Origin: CAYPNP01 sp964412195
Lineage (GTDB): Bacteria > Acidobacteriota > JAAYUB01
Assembly (NCBI GenBank): GCA_964412195.1
Contig: CAYPNP010000022.1
Span: 1 to 64,000 of the forward strand
DNA: 64,000 nucleotides
Reading direction: 5' to 3'
Shown here: positions 32,087 to 39,903 of the stretch, one piece after another
Numbering within the stretch: position 1 is the first letter of the stretch
Layout: each line of letters begins with the position of its first letter
Notes under the pieces: generated by a model
The model's database searches: none
What the model was told of the DNA's origin: nothing
The model's input: only the letters and a program-made list of their open reading frames with translations
Position numbers and translations under genes: made by a program

Positions 32087-34834
32087 ATGGATGTCGAAAA
32101 ACAGGCACCGCAGGAGGCCGCCACCACCACCCCCGCCCACCCCCCCCTCGGCCGTGGATTGACATTCCGCCGCTTTTTCTCCCGCGAGCAGGTGCACCCC
32201 TTCGACGAGCTGTCGTGGGAGCGCCGCGACGCTCGCATCACCAACCAGCAAGGCGAGGTCATCTTCGAGCAGAAGGGGGTCGAGATTCCCTCCGACTGGT
32301 CCCTGACGGCGACCAACATCGTCGCCTCCAAGTACTTCCACGGCCTGCCCGGTTCCACCGAGCGGGAATACAGCGTCAAGCAGCTGATCGGCCGGGTGGT
32401 GGACACCATCACGGCCAGCGGCGAGAAGCAGGGGTATTTCGCCTCGCCGAAGGACGCCGAGATCTTCGCCAACGAACTGACCCACCTGCTGGTCAACCAG
32501 AAGGCCGCCTTCAACTCGCCTGTCTGGTTCAACGTGGGCGTGGAGCCCCGTCCGCAGTGCTCCGCCTGCTTCATCAACTCGGTCGAGGACACAATGGACT
32601 CCATCCTCACCCTGGCCAAGACCGAAGGGCTGCTCTTCAAGTACGGCTCGGGCACCGGCACAAACCTCTCCTCGCTGCGATCCTCCGCGGAAAAGCTGGC
32701 CAACGGCGGCAGCGCCTCGGGCCCCGTCTCGTTCATGAAGGGCTACGATGCCTTCGCCGGCGTGATCAAATCCGGCGGCAAGACCCGCCGCGCCGCCAAG
32801 ATGGTCATCCTGAACGCCGACCACCCGGACATCCTCGAATTCGTCTGCTGCAAGTACAAGGAGGAGAAGAAGGCCTGGACGCTGATCCAGGCGGGCTACG
32901 ACCCCTCCTTCGAAGGCGAGGCCTACAGCTCCATCTTCTTCCAGAACGCCAACAACAGCGTCCGGGTCACCGACGAGTTCATGCGCGCGGTGGACCGCGA
33001 CGAGATCTGGCGGACCCGGGCGGTCACCAATGGCGAGACCGTGCACGAGTACCGCGCGCGCGAGCTCATGCGGGAAATCGCCGAGTCGGCCCACGCCTGC
33101 GGCGACCCCGGCATCCAGTTCGACACCACCGTCAACCATTGGAACCCTTGCAAGCGGAGCGGCCGCATCAACGCGTCCAACCCCTGCAGCGAGTACATGT
33201 TCCTGGACGACTCGGCCTGCAACCTGGCCAGCCTCAACCTGCTCAAGTTCGTGGACGAGCAGGGTCAGTTCGACGTGAACTCCTTCCGCCGCGCCGTGGA
33301 TGTCATGTTCACCGCCCAGGAGATCCTGGTGGACACCGCCAGCTACCCGACGCCCAAGATCGGGAAGAACTCCCACGAGTACCGCCCGATCGGCCTCGGC
33401 TACGCCAACCTCGGCGCGCTGCTCATGTACATGGGCCTGCCGTACGACAGCGACGCCGGGCGCGACTACGCCGGGGCGATCACCGCCCTGATGACCGGCC
33501 AGGCGTACCTCTCGTCGGCCGGCATCGCCGCCCAGATGGGGCCCTTCAAGCACTTCGAGCGCAACCGCGACTGCTTCCTGGAGGTCATGGGCCAGCACCG
33601 CGGCTCCCTGAACCGGATCAACCGCCAGAACGTGCCGGAGACCCTCTTCAAGGCCGCCCAGGCGGTCTGGGACAAGGGCATCGAGGAAGGGTCCAAGGCC
33701 GGCTTCCGGAACGCCCAGGCCACCGTGCTGGCCCCCACCGGGACCATCGGGTTCATGATGGACTGCGACACCACCGGCATCGAGCCGGACCTGGCGCTGG
33801 TCAAGTACAAGCAGATGGTGGGCGGCGGCAGCATGAAGATCATCAACCAGACGGTGCCGCACGCCCTGGAGCGCCTCGGCTATAGCGAGGGGAAGATCCA
33901 CGACATCCTGCAGCACGTCGAGGAGACCGGCACCATCGAGAACGCGCCGCACCTGGCGCCCGACCACCTGCCGATCTTCGACTGCGCCTTCAAGCCGTCA
34001 GGCGGCAAGCGGTTCATCCACTACATGGGCCACATCAAGATGATGGCGGCCGTCCAGCCGTTCCTCTCCGGCGCCATCTCGAAGACGGTGAACATGCCGG
34101 CCGAGGCCACCGCCGAAGACATCGAGATCGTCTACAACGAAGCCTGGAAGCTGGGCCTGAAGTCCATCGCCATCTACCGGGACGGGTCCAAGAAGATCCA
34201 GCCACTTTCCACGAGCCAGGAGAAGAAGGCCGCCGCGCCGGAGCCCAAGCCCGTCTACCAGCCCATCCGCAAGAAGCTCCCCGAAGAGCGCCGGGCCATC
34301 ACCCACAAGTTCACCGTGGGCGGGCACGAGGGCTACATCACCGTCGGCATGTACGACGACGGCCAGCCGGGGGAGATCTTCGTGGTCATGGCCAAGGAGG
34401 GCAGCGTCATCTCCGGCGTCATGGACGGCTTCGCCACCGCCGTTTCGATGGCCATGCAGTACGGCGTGCCGCTCAAGGTCCTGGTGGACAAGTTCACCCA
34501 CACCCGCTTCGAACCCTCGGGCTTCACGGGGAACCCGAACATCCCGTACGCCAAGTCCATCTTCGACTACATCTTCAAGTGGCTGGCCCTCAAGTTCCTG
34601 CCGGAGGAGGAGCACGCCAAGCTGGGGATCATCAGCCCCTCCAGCGTCGACCTCCCGGCCGAGCCGGCGCCGGCCCCCAGGAAGGAAACCAAGCCGCAGG
34701 GCGAGGCCAAAGGGCGGAAGGCGTACGAGATGGACTCCGACGGACCGCCCTGCCCCCAGTGCGGGTCGATGATGGTCCGCAACGGCGCATGCTACAAGTG
34801 CCCGAACTGCGGCGACACCTCCGGCTGCTCGTAA
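32087..34834 (+). CDS. nrdJ: Vitamin B12-dependent (class II) ribonucleoside-diphosphate reductase
   Basis: 915 residues from ATG 32087. N-terminal segment 'LTFRRFFSREQVHPFDELSW' precedes the ten-stranded barrel, with 'PVWFNVGVEPRPQCSACFIN', KYGSGTGTNLSSLRS and the active-site loop NPCSEYMF (~365-372). Catalytic cysteines and glutamate are in place. After the barrel a TSCPD domain (~735-830, 'GGHEGYITVGMYDDGQPGEI') and a C-terminal zinc ribbon (CPQCGSM...CYKCPNCGDTSGC) complete the usual NrdJ layout. It reduces ribonucleotides in the cytoplasm with adenosylcobalamin, needing neither oxygen nor a separate small subunit. Two NrdR boxes upstream point to dNTP-pool control. Confidence 0.95.
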   Translation: MDVEKQAPQEAATTTPAHPPLGRGLTFRRFFSREQVHPFDELSWERRDARITNQQGEVIFEQKGVEIPSDWSLTATNIVASKYFHGLPGSTEREYSVKQLIGRVVDTITASGEKQGYFASPKDAEIFANELTHLLVNQKAAFNSPVWFNVGVEPRPQCSACFINSVEDTMDSILTLAKTEGLLFKYGSGTGTNLSSLRSSAEKLANGGSASGPVSFMKGYDAFAGVIKSGGKTRRAAKMVILNADHPDILEFVCCKYKEEKKAWTLIQAGYDPSFEGEAYSSIFFQNANNSVRVTDEFMRAVDRDEIWRTRAVTNGETVHEYRARELMREIAESAHACGDPGIQFDTTVNHWNPCKRSGRINASNPCSEYMFLDDSACNLASLNLLKFVDEQGQFDVNSFRRAVDVMFTAQEILVDTASYPTPKIGKNSHEYRPIGLGYANLGALLMYMGLPYDSDAGRDYAGAITALMTGQAYLSSAGIAAQMGPFKHFERNRDCFLEVMGQHRGSLNRINRQNVPETLFKAAQAVWDKGIEEGSKAGFRNAQATVLAPTGTIGFMMDCDTTGIEPDLALVKYKQMVGGGSMKIINQTVPHALERLGYSEGKIHDILQHVEETGTIENAPHLAPDHLPIFDCAFKPSGGKRFIHYMGHIKMMAAVQPFLSGAISKTVNMPAEATAEDIEIVYNEAWKLGLKSIAIYRDGSKKIQPLSTSQEKKAAAPEPKPVYQPIRKKLPEERRAITHKFTVGGHEGYITVGMYDDGQPGEIFVVMAKEGSVISGVMDGFATAVSMAMQYGVPLKVLVDKFTHTRFEPSGFTGNPNIPYAKSIFDYIFKWLALKFLPEEEHAKLGIISPSSVDLPAEPAPAPRKETKPQGEAKGRKAYEMDSDGPPCPQCGSMMVRNGACYKCPNCGDTSGCS

Positions 34835-34845
34835 ATCCGGGAACT

Positions 34846-34976
34846 CACCACAAAGACACAAAGAACACAAAGAAATCCTGTAGACAGCAAAGCCTCCGAT
34901 CAAGTCGGGGGCCTTGCTATTCAGTGAAAAAGACCTTTATCAGGTCTGCCTTTGTGTCCTTTGCGCCTTTGTGGTG
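34846..34976. repeat. Inverted CACAAAG repeat pair enclosing a hairpin
   Basis: Left arm 34846-34874 is CACCACAAAGACACAAAG-type; right arm 34951-34976 is its inverse (TTTGTGTCC...TTTGTGGTG). Between them an imperfect hairpin at 34886-34918 pairs AGCAAAGCCTCCGA with TCGGGGGCCTTGCT. This may end nrdJ transcription, though no U-run follows. Confidence 0.75.
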
Positions 34977-34986
34977 AAGTTCGGGG

Positions 34987-35469
34987 TTACCAGCGGTGGT
35001 AGGCGGGGTGGCCGGGCTGGACGGCCACGAACACTCCCCGGCACGTGGCGCAGACCTCCCCCCCCGCCAGCAGCCGGCCCTCCACGGTCGCGCGCCGGTC
35101 GTCGGACTCCACGACCCGCGCCGCCAGCCGGAGCGGCATGGCGGTGGGCGTCGGCCGGAGCAGGCGGATGGAGTACTCGGCGGTGACCGTGCACGGCGGG
35201 CGGTCGGCGCCGGCACGCCGCATCAGGTGCCAGGCGGCCGTCCAGTTGCAATGGCAGTCCATGAGGGTGCCGATGATGCCGCCGTTGAGCGCCCCGGGGA
35301 AGGCTTCATGGTGGCGCGCCGGCTGCCACTCCGCCACCACCTCGTCGCCCTCGGCGAAGCTGCGGATGTGCAACCCCCGGGGATTGGCGGGTCCGCAACC
35401 GAAGCACACGCTCTCGGGAGCGAATTGTTCCTGGAGGCTGGGTCGGTTCATGCGGGGCGGGTGGATCAT
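34987..35469 (-). CDS. PaaI-type hotdog thioesterase family protein
   Basis: 160 residues. 'CFGCGPANPRGLHIRSFAEGD' at the N-terminus and 'HHEAFPGALNGGIIGTLMDC' (hotdog helix) with the later 'AEYSIRLLRPTPTAMPLRL' strand match the PaaI/YbgC-like hotdog fold. The CFGCG segment is seen in many bacterial relatives. Such proteins hydrolyse acyl-CoA thioesters, with the helix acidic residue (Asp in LMDC) likely catalytic. The start overlaps the preceding stop (TGATG). An ATG six codons later, at 35451, is a possible alternative. Confidence 0.82.
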   Translation of the reverse strand: MIHPPRMNRPSLQEQFAPESVCFGCGPANPRGLHIRSFAEGDEVVAEWQPARHHEAFPGALNGGIIGTLMDCHCNWTAAWHLMRRAGADRPPCTVTAEYSIRLLRPTPTAMPLRLAARVVESDDRRATVEGRLLAGGEVCATCRGVFVAVQPGHPAYHRW

Positions 35470-35963
35470 CAGGCGCCGGAAGCCTCATCCATGAACTTGT
35501 CGAAGTTCTCGTCCAGCACGCCGGAGCACTTCTCGCGGATGAAGTCGCTGGTCATGAAGACCCGGACCATGGTGATCATCGCCGCCTTCTGGGAGGGGGC
35601 CAGGCCCTTGCCCGTCTTGGGGAAGTCCACGAGCCGCCCGAAGGCCTGCGCCAGCTCGCCGTAGCTGTACAGGTAGTCGAGGGTGAACTGGTTCAGGATT
35701 TCGGTCAGGATCCGGATGAAGGAAGGGTAGGCGTCGAACTCCACCAGGGCGTTGAGGATCTCTTCCTTCTGGGGCAGGTTGCGTCCCTTTTGGAGGAACT
35801 GCTCCTCGATCATCAGGTCTAGGCCGTGCTGCTGCGGCTTGCGGAAGAAGGTGAAGTAGACGATCACGATCAGCAGTACGACGATGGCAATGCCGATGAC
35901 GATCAACTCGTGGCGGTGCTGGAGCAGGTATTCCGAAATCGCGACGAACGGCAAATTAGGCAT
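35469..35963 (-). CDS. Membrane-anchored protein of unknown function
   Basis: 164 residues from ATG 35963. One strong helix at ~20-40 ('LIVIGIAIVVLLIVIVYFTFF') anchors a ~120-residue helical cytoplasmic part ('EEQFLQKGRNLPQKEEILNA', 'YSYGELAQAFGRLVDFPKTG'). No family is recognised. The stop is shared with the thioesterase start (TGATG). GGGTGGG precedes the ATG as a weak ribosome site. Confidence 0.6.
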   Translation of the reverse strand: MPNLPFVAISEYLLQHRHELIVIGIAIVVLLIVIVYFTFFRKPQQHGLDLMIEEQFLQKGRNLPQKEEILNALVEFDAYPSFIRILTEILNQFTLDYLYSYGELAQAFGRLVDFPKTGKGLAPSQKAAMITMVRVFMTSDFIREKCSGVLDENFDKFMDEASGA

Positions 35964-36096
35964 GCAACCCACCCGAACGGAATGAGATGGTCGAAATCCA
36001 GTCAGAGTCAAAAAGTATAGCCACTTCGGGACGGAAAGTCAAAGGAATCCGCTGGGGGAACCCGGTCCGCCGCTGCCGGGCGGGCCGGGTTCCCGG

Positions 36097-36939
36097 TCAT
36101 TTGCCTTCGCCGCCGAGGATGATGGGCAGCCCGCTCTTGGGATTGCCGATGACCACGATCTTCGTGTTGGGGCTTTGGGCCAGCTTCTCCGTCGCTTCGA
36201 TGCCCTTCCATTCCAGCAGCTGCGAGCTGATCCCCTGCGCGACGATCCGCTGGAAGTCGGCGATGCCCTGCGCCTCGATCCGCTTCCGCTCGGCCTCCTG
36301 CTGCTCCTTCTGGAGGACGAATTTCATCTGCTCGGCCTCCTGCTCCCGCCGCAGTTTCTCCTGGATGGCGTTGGCCACCACGTCCGGCAGGCCGATCTTC
36401 CGCAGCAGCACTTGCTCGACGATGATCCCGCGGCCGCCCATCAGCTTGTCACAGAGCTGAAAAATCTCCTGGGCGATCTTCTCCCGCTCGGCCGAGTAGA
36501 GGGACTTGGCCTCGTAGGAAGCCGTCACCTCGCGGATGGCCGACCGATACTGGGGCACCACGATGATGGGGGCGTAGTCGCTGCCGACGCCCTTGTAGAT
36601 CTGGTCCGCCTTGGACGGGTCCAGCCGGAAGAGCAGCGACACCTCCAGCTCCATGATGAGGCCTTCCCGGGAGGGCACCTCGGCCACCTCCTTGACCTCC
36701 TGGGTCTTGACGGAGAGCTTCACCACGCGGGTGAAGGGGAACACGATGTTCACCCCAGGGGAGAGCTTGTCCGAGGAGACGGAGCCGAAGAAATCCTTCA
36801 CCCCGACGTTGCCGGCCGGGATCACCGTGAGGGGGCTGGCGATCAGGAAGGCCAGCAGGATGATGAAACCGAGTCCCAGCCACTTCACGATCCGGCCGCC
36901 CGCCGCGGCCCCGGGCACAGTCTTGATGTCGATGGGCAT
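36097..36939 (-). CDS. Prohibitin-like SPFH/Band 7 protein
   Basis: 280 residues from an ATG with GGGAGG upstream. One membrane helix (~17-38) is followed by the SPFH domain: 'PAGNVGVKDFFGSVSSDKL', 'PGVNIVFPFTRVVKLSVKTQ', 'SYEAKSLYSAEREKIAQEIF'. A long coiled-coil 'EKLRREQEAEQMKFVLQKEQ' follows. Prohibitins assemble as large rings at the membrane and shape protein quality control, often near FtsH. In the bacterial context it is a membrane scaffold. It is monocistronic in appearance. Confidence 0.9.
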   Translation of the reverse strand: MPIDIKTVPGAAAGGRIVKWLGLGFIILLAFLIASPLTVIPAGNVGVKDFFGSVSSDKLSPGVNIVFPFTRVVKLSVKTQEVKEVAEVPSREGLIMELEVSLLFRLDPSKADQIYKGVGSDYAPIIVVPQYRSAIREVTASYEAKSLYSAEREKIAQEIFQLCDKLMGGRGIIVEQVLLRKIGLPDVVANAIQEKLRREQEAEQMKFVLQKEQQEAERKRIEAQGIADFQRIVAQGISSQLLEWKGIEATEKLAQSPNTKIVVIGNPKSGLPIILGGEGK

Positions 36940-37084
36940 ATTTCCTCCCTTTCAGGTGTATTGGCGCCGTCGCCCCGGGGGGACGGGAAACCGTCCGCGC
37001 CGGCCGGCCACGTCTTCCGGCAGGCCGTCCCGGGGATATGTTTGATGTTTCCAGTTGCTTCGTTCTATGGCAGCGGAGGCCCAT

Positions 37085-37321
37085 TCACGCCGGCCCGCCC
37101 CCGTCCTGCCACCGGATCACGCCGTAGGCGCCCACCACTCCGTGCCGGGGAGGCTGCCGGCGGAACGCGCCGGGGTCCCGCCGGAGGTGCCCCTGCTCGT
37201 GGCGGGGCCAGCAGCCGGCGTGGATTTTCTGTTCGCAGGCCGGGCAGTAGACCAGGCGGATGCCCTCGGGGAACTTGTCCCCGCCGCATTCACCGCAGCG
37301 CCAGCCGGCGACGCCGGTCAC
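37085..37321 (-). CDS. Small zinc-finger protein at the end of the ccm operon
   Basis: 78 residues from GTG 37321. Residues ~9-43 have the ligand order C-x2-C...C-x2-C...H...C...H (CGECGG, 'YCPACEQKIHAGCWPRHEQGH' split), like a treble-clef or RING-type zinc fold. Its GTG overlaps the ccmD stop (GTGA), so it is translated with ccm genes. I know of no such protein in the standard Ccm set. It may have a role in heme or thiol handling, or be only a passenger. The C-terminus is Gly/Arg-rich. Confidence 0.6.
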   Translation of the reverse strand: MTGVAGWRCGECGGDKFPEGIRLVYCPACEQKIHAGCWPRHEQGHLRRDPGAFRRQPPRHGVVGAYGVIRWQDGGGPA

Positions 37322-37461
37322 GACCGGGCCTTCCCCCGGAGGCGGTCCCGCAGCTCGTCCAGGTCCCGGCCCAGCTTGTGGAGCTTGCCGTGGAGGAAGG
37401 CCACGTAGCCGAAGATCAGGACGAGGATGAAGGCGTAGCCGGCGAAGAGGTAGACGTTCAT
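37318..37461 (-). CDS. ccmD: Heme exporter small subunit CcmD
   Basis: 47 residues, MNVYLFAGYAFILVLIFGYV then AFLHGKLHKLGRDLDELRDR. One membrane helix is followed by a short charged tail, the standard CcmD form. It lies between ccmC and the zinc protein, with a GTGA junction to the latter. CcmD helps release holo-CcmE from the CcmABC exporter. Its size alone makes it easy to miss, and position and topology carry the call. Confidence 0.8.
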   Translation of the reverse strand: MNVYLFAGYAFILVLIFGYVAFLHGKLHKLGRDLDELRDRLRGKARS

Positions 37462-37465
37462 GGCA

Positions 37466-38206
37466 TCACTCCATTTCCAGCAGGTCTCGCTGCAGTTCCT
37501 GGATCTCGTCCCGGACGCGCTCCACCGTCAGGCGCAGGCGCAGGAGCAGGAAGTACAGCAGGGTGAAGGCCAGGCAGGACAGGGCCAGGGTGTGGATCAT
37601 CTCCGGTTCCAGGTTCATGCCCTTACCGGTGATGACCACCGGGTGCATGCTGCGCCACCAGCGGATGGAGAAGAAGACGATCGGGACGTCGACGAACGCC
37701 ACCAGGCCGTAGACGGCGCTGAACTGGTATTTTTTCCGGCTCTCCGGCAGGGCGCCGCGCAGCACGAGGTAGGCTATGTACATGATCCAGAGCACCAGTG
37801 ACGACGTCAGCCGGGCGTCCCAGGTCCACCAGGTGTTCCAGACGGGCCGGGCCCAGAGCGGCCCCGTCACCAGCACGATGGTGGTGAAGAGCACGCCGAT
37901 CTCGGCGGAGGCGCCGGCCCAGCGGTCATAGCGCCGGTCGCCCTTCCAGAGGTACAGGAGGCTGCCGGCGAAGACCACCAGGAAGGCCATCATGGCCAGC
38001 CAAGCCGATGCTGCGTGGAAATAGAAGATCCGCTGGACTTCGCCCATGGTCTTTTCCTGCGGCGCGTACAGGAAGACCATCCCGAGGGCGGCCAGCATCA
38101 GCAAGCCCGTGGCGGCCAGCAACCAGCGGTTGGCCCGGCAGAACCGGTCCAGGTATCCGGTCATGGTCGCCTGGGACGGGGAGGAGGCAGCGGCGGCTTG
38201 GCTCAT
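37466..38206 (-). CDS. ccmC: Heme exporter/handling protein CcmC
   Basis: 246 residues with about six membrane helices and the heme-handling tryptophan-rich motif in 'NTWWTWDARLTSSLVLWIMY'. Histidines in 'IFYFHAASAWLAMM' and 'RSMHPVVITG' fit the heme axial-ligand positions of the family. CcmC gives heme to CcmE together with CcmABD. The stop lies four bases from the ccmD start. The first ~15 residues are Ala/Ser-rich and may be an over-long start. Confidence 0.92.
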   Translation of the reverse strand: MSQAAAASSPSQATMTGYLDRFCRANRWLLAATGLLMLAALGMVFLYAPQEKTMGEVQRIFYFHAASAWLAMMAFLVVFAGSLLYLWKGDRRYDRWAGASAEIGVLFTTIVLVTGPLWARPVWNTWWTWDARLTSSLVLWIMYIAYLVLRGALPESRKKYQFSAVYGLVAFVDVPIVFFSIRWWRSMHPVVITGKGMNLEPEMIHTLALSCLAFTLLYFLLLRLRLTVERVRDEIQELQRDLLEME

Positions 38207-38216
38207 GGAGACTCCC

Positions 38217-38900
38217 TCAGTTGGATTCCTCGACGACGTACGAGAACACGCTGTAACATAGTAGCACGAAGATCAAGTCAAAGCCGGCCAGCATCTTAAG
38301 CCAGCCGGCCATGGCCGGCAGGCCCGACCCGTCGAACACCGCGGCGGTCGCCTTCACGCCGGCGATGACCACCGGCACCACCACCGGGAAGAGGAGGATC
38401 GGCAGGAGGACCTCCCGCGTCTTCAGACTCATGGTCATGGCCGAAAAGAGGGTTCCCACGGCCACGAATCCCAGGTCCACCAGCAGCACCACGAGCAGGA
38501 ACCAGAAGCCCCCCCCCCGCAGGCTGACGTTGAAGAAGATGACGAAGATGGGGAAGATGACGATCTCCATGGCCAGCAGGAACAGGAGGTTGGCCACGAG
38601 CTTGCCCAGGAAGATCACGCCGCGCTCCACCGGCGCCAGCAGCAGGCCGAGCATGCAGGCGTCCTCCCGCTCCATGACGAAGGCGTTGCCCAGGCTGAGC
38701 ATCCCCGCGAAGAGGAAGGCCACCCAGAGGATGGCCGGGCTGACCTCGGCCATGGCCGGCGATCCGGGATCGAAGGCGAAGTTGAAGACGACGATGACGA
38801 TGAAGGCGAAGAAAAGCACCGTGAGGAAATTCTGTCGGCTGCGCAGCTCCAGCCGGAGGTCCTTGCGGGCGATCCAGAGGGCCAGGCGCAGCGTGTTCAC
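38217..38900 (-). CDS. ccmB: Heme exporter permease CcmB
   Basis: 227 residues with six predicted helices. Family features are 'IARKDLRLELRSRQNFLTVL' at the N-terminus and 'FAGMLSLGNAFVMEREDACM' in the middle. CcmB is the permease partner of the CcmA ATPase, and the complex loads heme on CcmE. The GTG start overlaps the ccmA stop (GTGA), giving translational coupling. Confidence 0.9.
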   Translation of the reverse strand: MNTLRLALWIARKDLRLELRSRQNFLTVLFFAFIVIVVFNFAFDPGSPAMAEVSPAILWVAFLFAGMLSLGNAFVMEREDACMLGLLLAPVERGVIFLGKLVANLLFLLAMEIVIFPIFVIFFNVSLRGGGFWFLLVVLLVDLGFVAVGTLFSAMTMSLKTREVLLPILLFPVVVPVVIAGVKATAAVFDGSGLPAMAGWLKMLAGFDLIFVLLCYSVFSYVVEESN

Positions 38901-39628
38901 GGCTCGCCCCCGGCGGCGGCCACGGTCTCGAGGTAGTGCTCGCGGAAGGGGATGCCGCGGGCCTCGGCGGCGGACATGGCCGAGCGGATGCGGCCGCCCG
39001 CCAGGATCAGGATGCGGCTCCCCAGCTCCAGCGCGTGCTCGAGCTGGTGGCTGATCAGCAGCACGGTCTTGCCCTCCGCCCGGAGACGCACCAGCATGCC
39101 GGTGAGGATGGCCGCCGCGTGCTGATCCAGGCCGGTGAACGGCTCGTCCAGCAACACCACCGCGGGGTTGTGCAGCAGGGCCCGGGCGATGGCCAGGCGC
39201 TGCTTCATGCCGCGGGAATACGTCCGCACGGGGCGATTCCGGAAGGGAAAGAGACCCATCAGCTCCAGGCTCTCCTCGATCCGCGGCCGCGGGCCGGCCA
39301 GCCCGTACAACCGGGCGAAAAACTCCAGGTTCTCGAAGCCCGACAGCTCGCTGTAGAGGAACAACTGGTGCGAGATGTAGCCGAGGGCGCGCCGGAACTC
39401 GTTCGCATGGGCGTGAATGTCGCGGCCCCGGAACACGATCGTGCCGGTGCTGGGCCGCATGGTCAGGGCGATGCAGTTGAAGAGGGTCGACTTGCCGGCG
39501 CCGTTCGGCCCGACGATGGCGACAAAGTCGCCGGCGGCGACATCGAAGGAGATCCCCTTGAGCGCCGGGAACGCGCCGAAGTGCTTCTTGACTCCCTGGA
39601 CCGCGAGCAGCGGTTGGACGTCCGCCAC
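38897..39628 (-). CDS. ccmA: Heme exporter ATPase CcmA
   Basis: 243 residues from GTG 39628 (GAGGGAG upstream); the longer frame to 39847 has no leader and reads through a different gene. ABC ATPase motifs: Walker A GPNGAGKST (40-48), signature YSRGMKQRLAIARALL, Walker B VVLLDEP and 'LISHQLEHALELGSRILIL' with the switch His. The signature YSRGMKQ in place of LSGGQ is seen in other CcmA-type ATPases. It powers heme transfer to CcmE with CcmB and CcmC. Confidence 0.92.
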   Translation of the reverse strand: MADVQPLLAVQGVKKHFGAFPALKGISFDVAAGDFVAIVGPNGAGKSTLFNCIALTMRPSTGTIVFRGRDIHAHANEFRRALGYISHQLFLYSELSGFENLEFFARLYGLAGPRPRIEESLELMGLFPFRNRPVRTYSRGMKQRLAIARALLHNPAVVLLDEPFTGLDQHAAAILTGMLVRLRAEGKTVLLISHQLEHALELGSRILILAGGRIRSAMSAAEARGIPFREHYLETVAAAGGEP

Positions 39629-39639
39629 GGGCCGCTCCC

Positions 39640-39903
39640 TCACCGGGCCGGCGGCAGGGCGTGGAGTCGGGCGAGGAGGTCCCGGCGGAGGCGCTCGTAG
39701 TCCCCCAGCGAGATCTTGCCCGCGCCCCGGTCGTACTCCAGGTCCGCCAGGGACTCCTCGAGGTCCTCGCGGCTCACGGCGACCGGCGCGGCCGGTTCCG
39801 CCGCGGTCTCCGCCTTCGCCCCGCCGGCATCGCCCAGCAGCGGCCACAGCACGAAGCCCAGCACCCCCACCAGCACGGCCAAAACCAGGAAGAGCTCCAG
39901 CAT
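39640..39903 (-). CDS. Small CcmI/CcmH-N-terminal-like membrane protein
   Basis: 87 residues: one N-terminal helix (residues 2-22), an Ala/Glu linker, then 'DLEESLADLEYDRGAGKISL' and 'GDYERLRRDLLARL', which matches the cytoplasmic loop region found in CcmI (CycH). The TPR part of full CcmI is absent. It may assist the apocytochrome/heme ligation step in the CcmF complex. TGATG overlap with ccmF on one side and 11 bases to ccmA on the other place it firmly in the operon. Confidence 0.65.
   Translation of the reverse strand: MLELFLVLAVLVGVLGFVLWPLLGDAGGAKAETAAEPAAPVAVSREDLEESLADLEYDRGAGKISLGDYERLRRDLLARLHALPPAR

Noticed and set aside
31808..33967. A 719-residue open frame antisense to nrdJ
   Set aside because: High-GC coding sequence leaves long antisense frames. 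The product is Gly/Val/Ala-rich without motifs, and nrdJ on the other strand is unambiguous.
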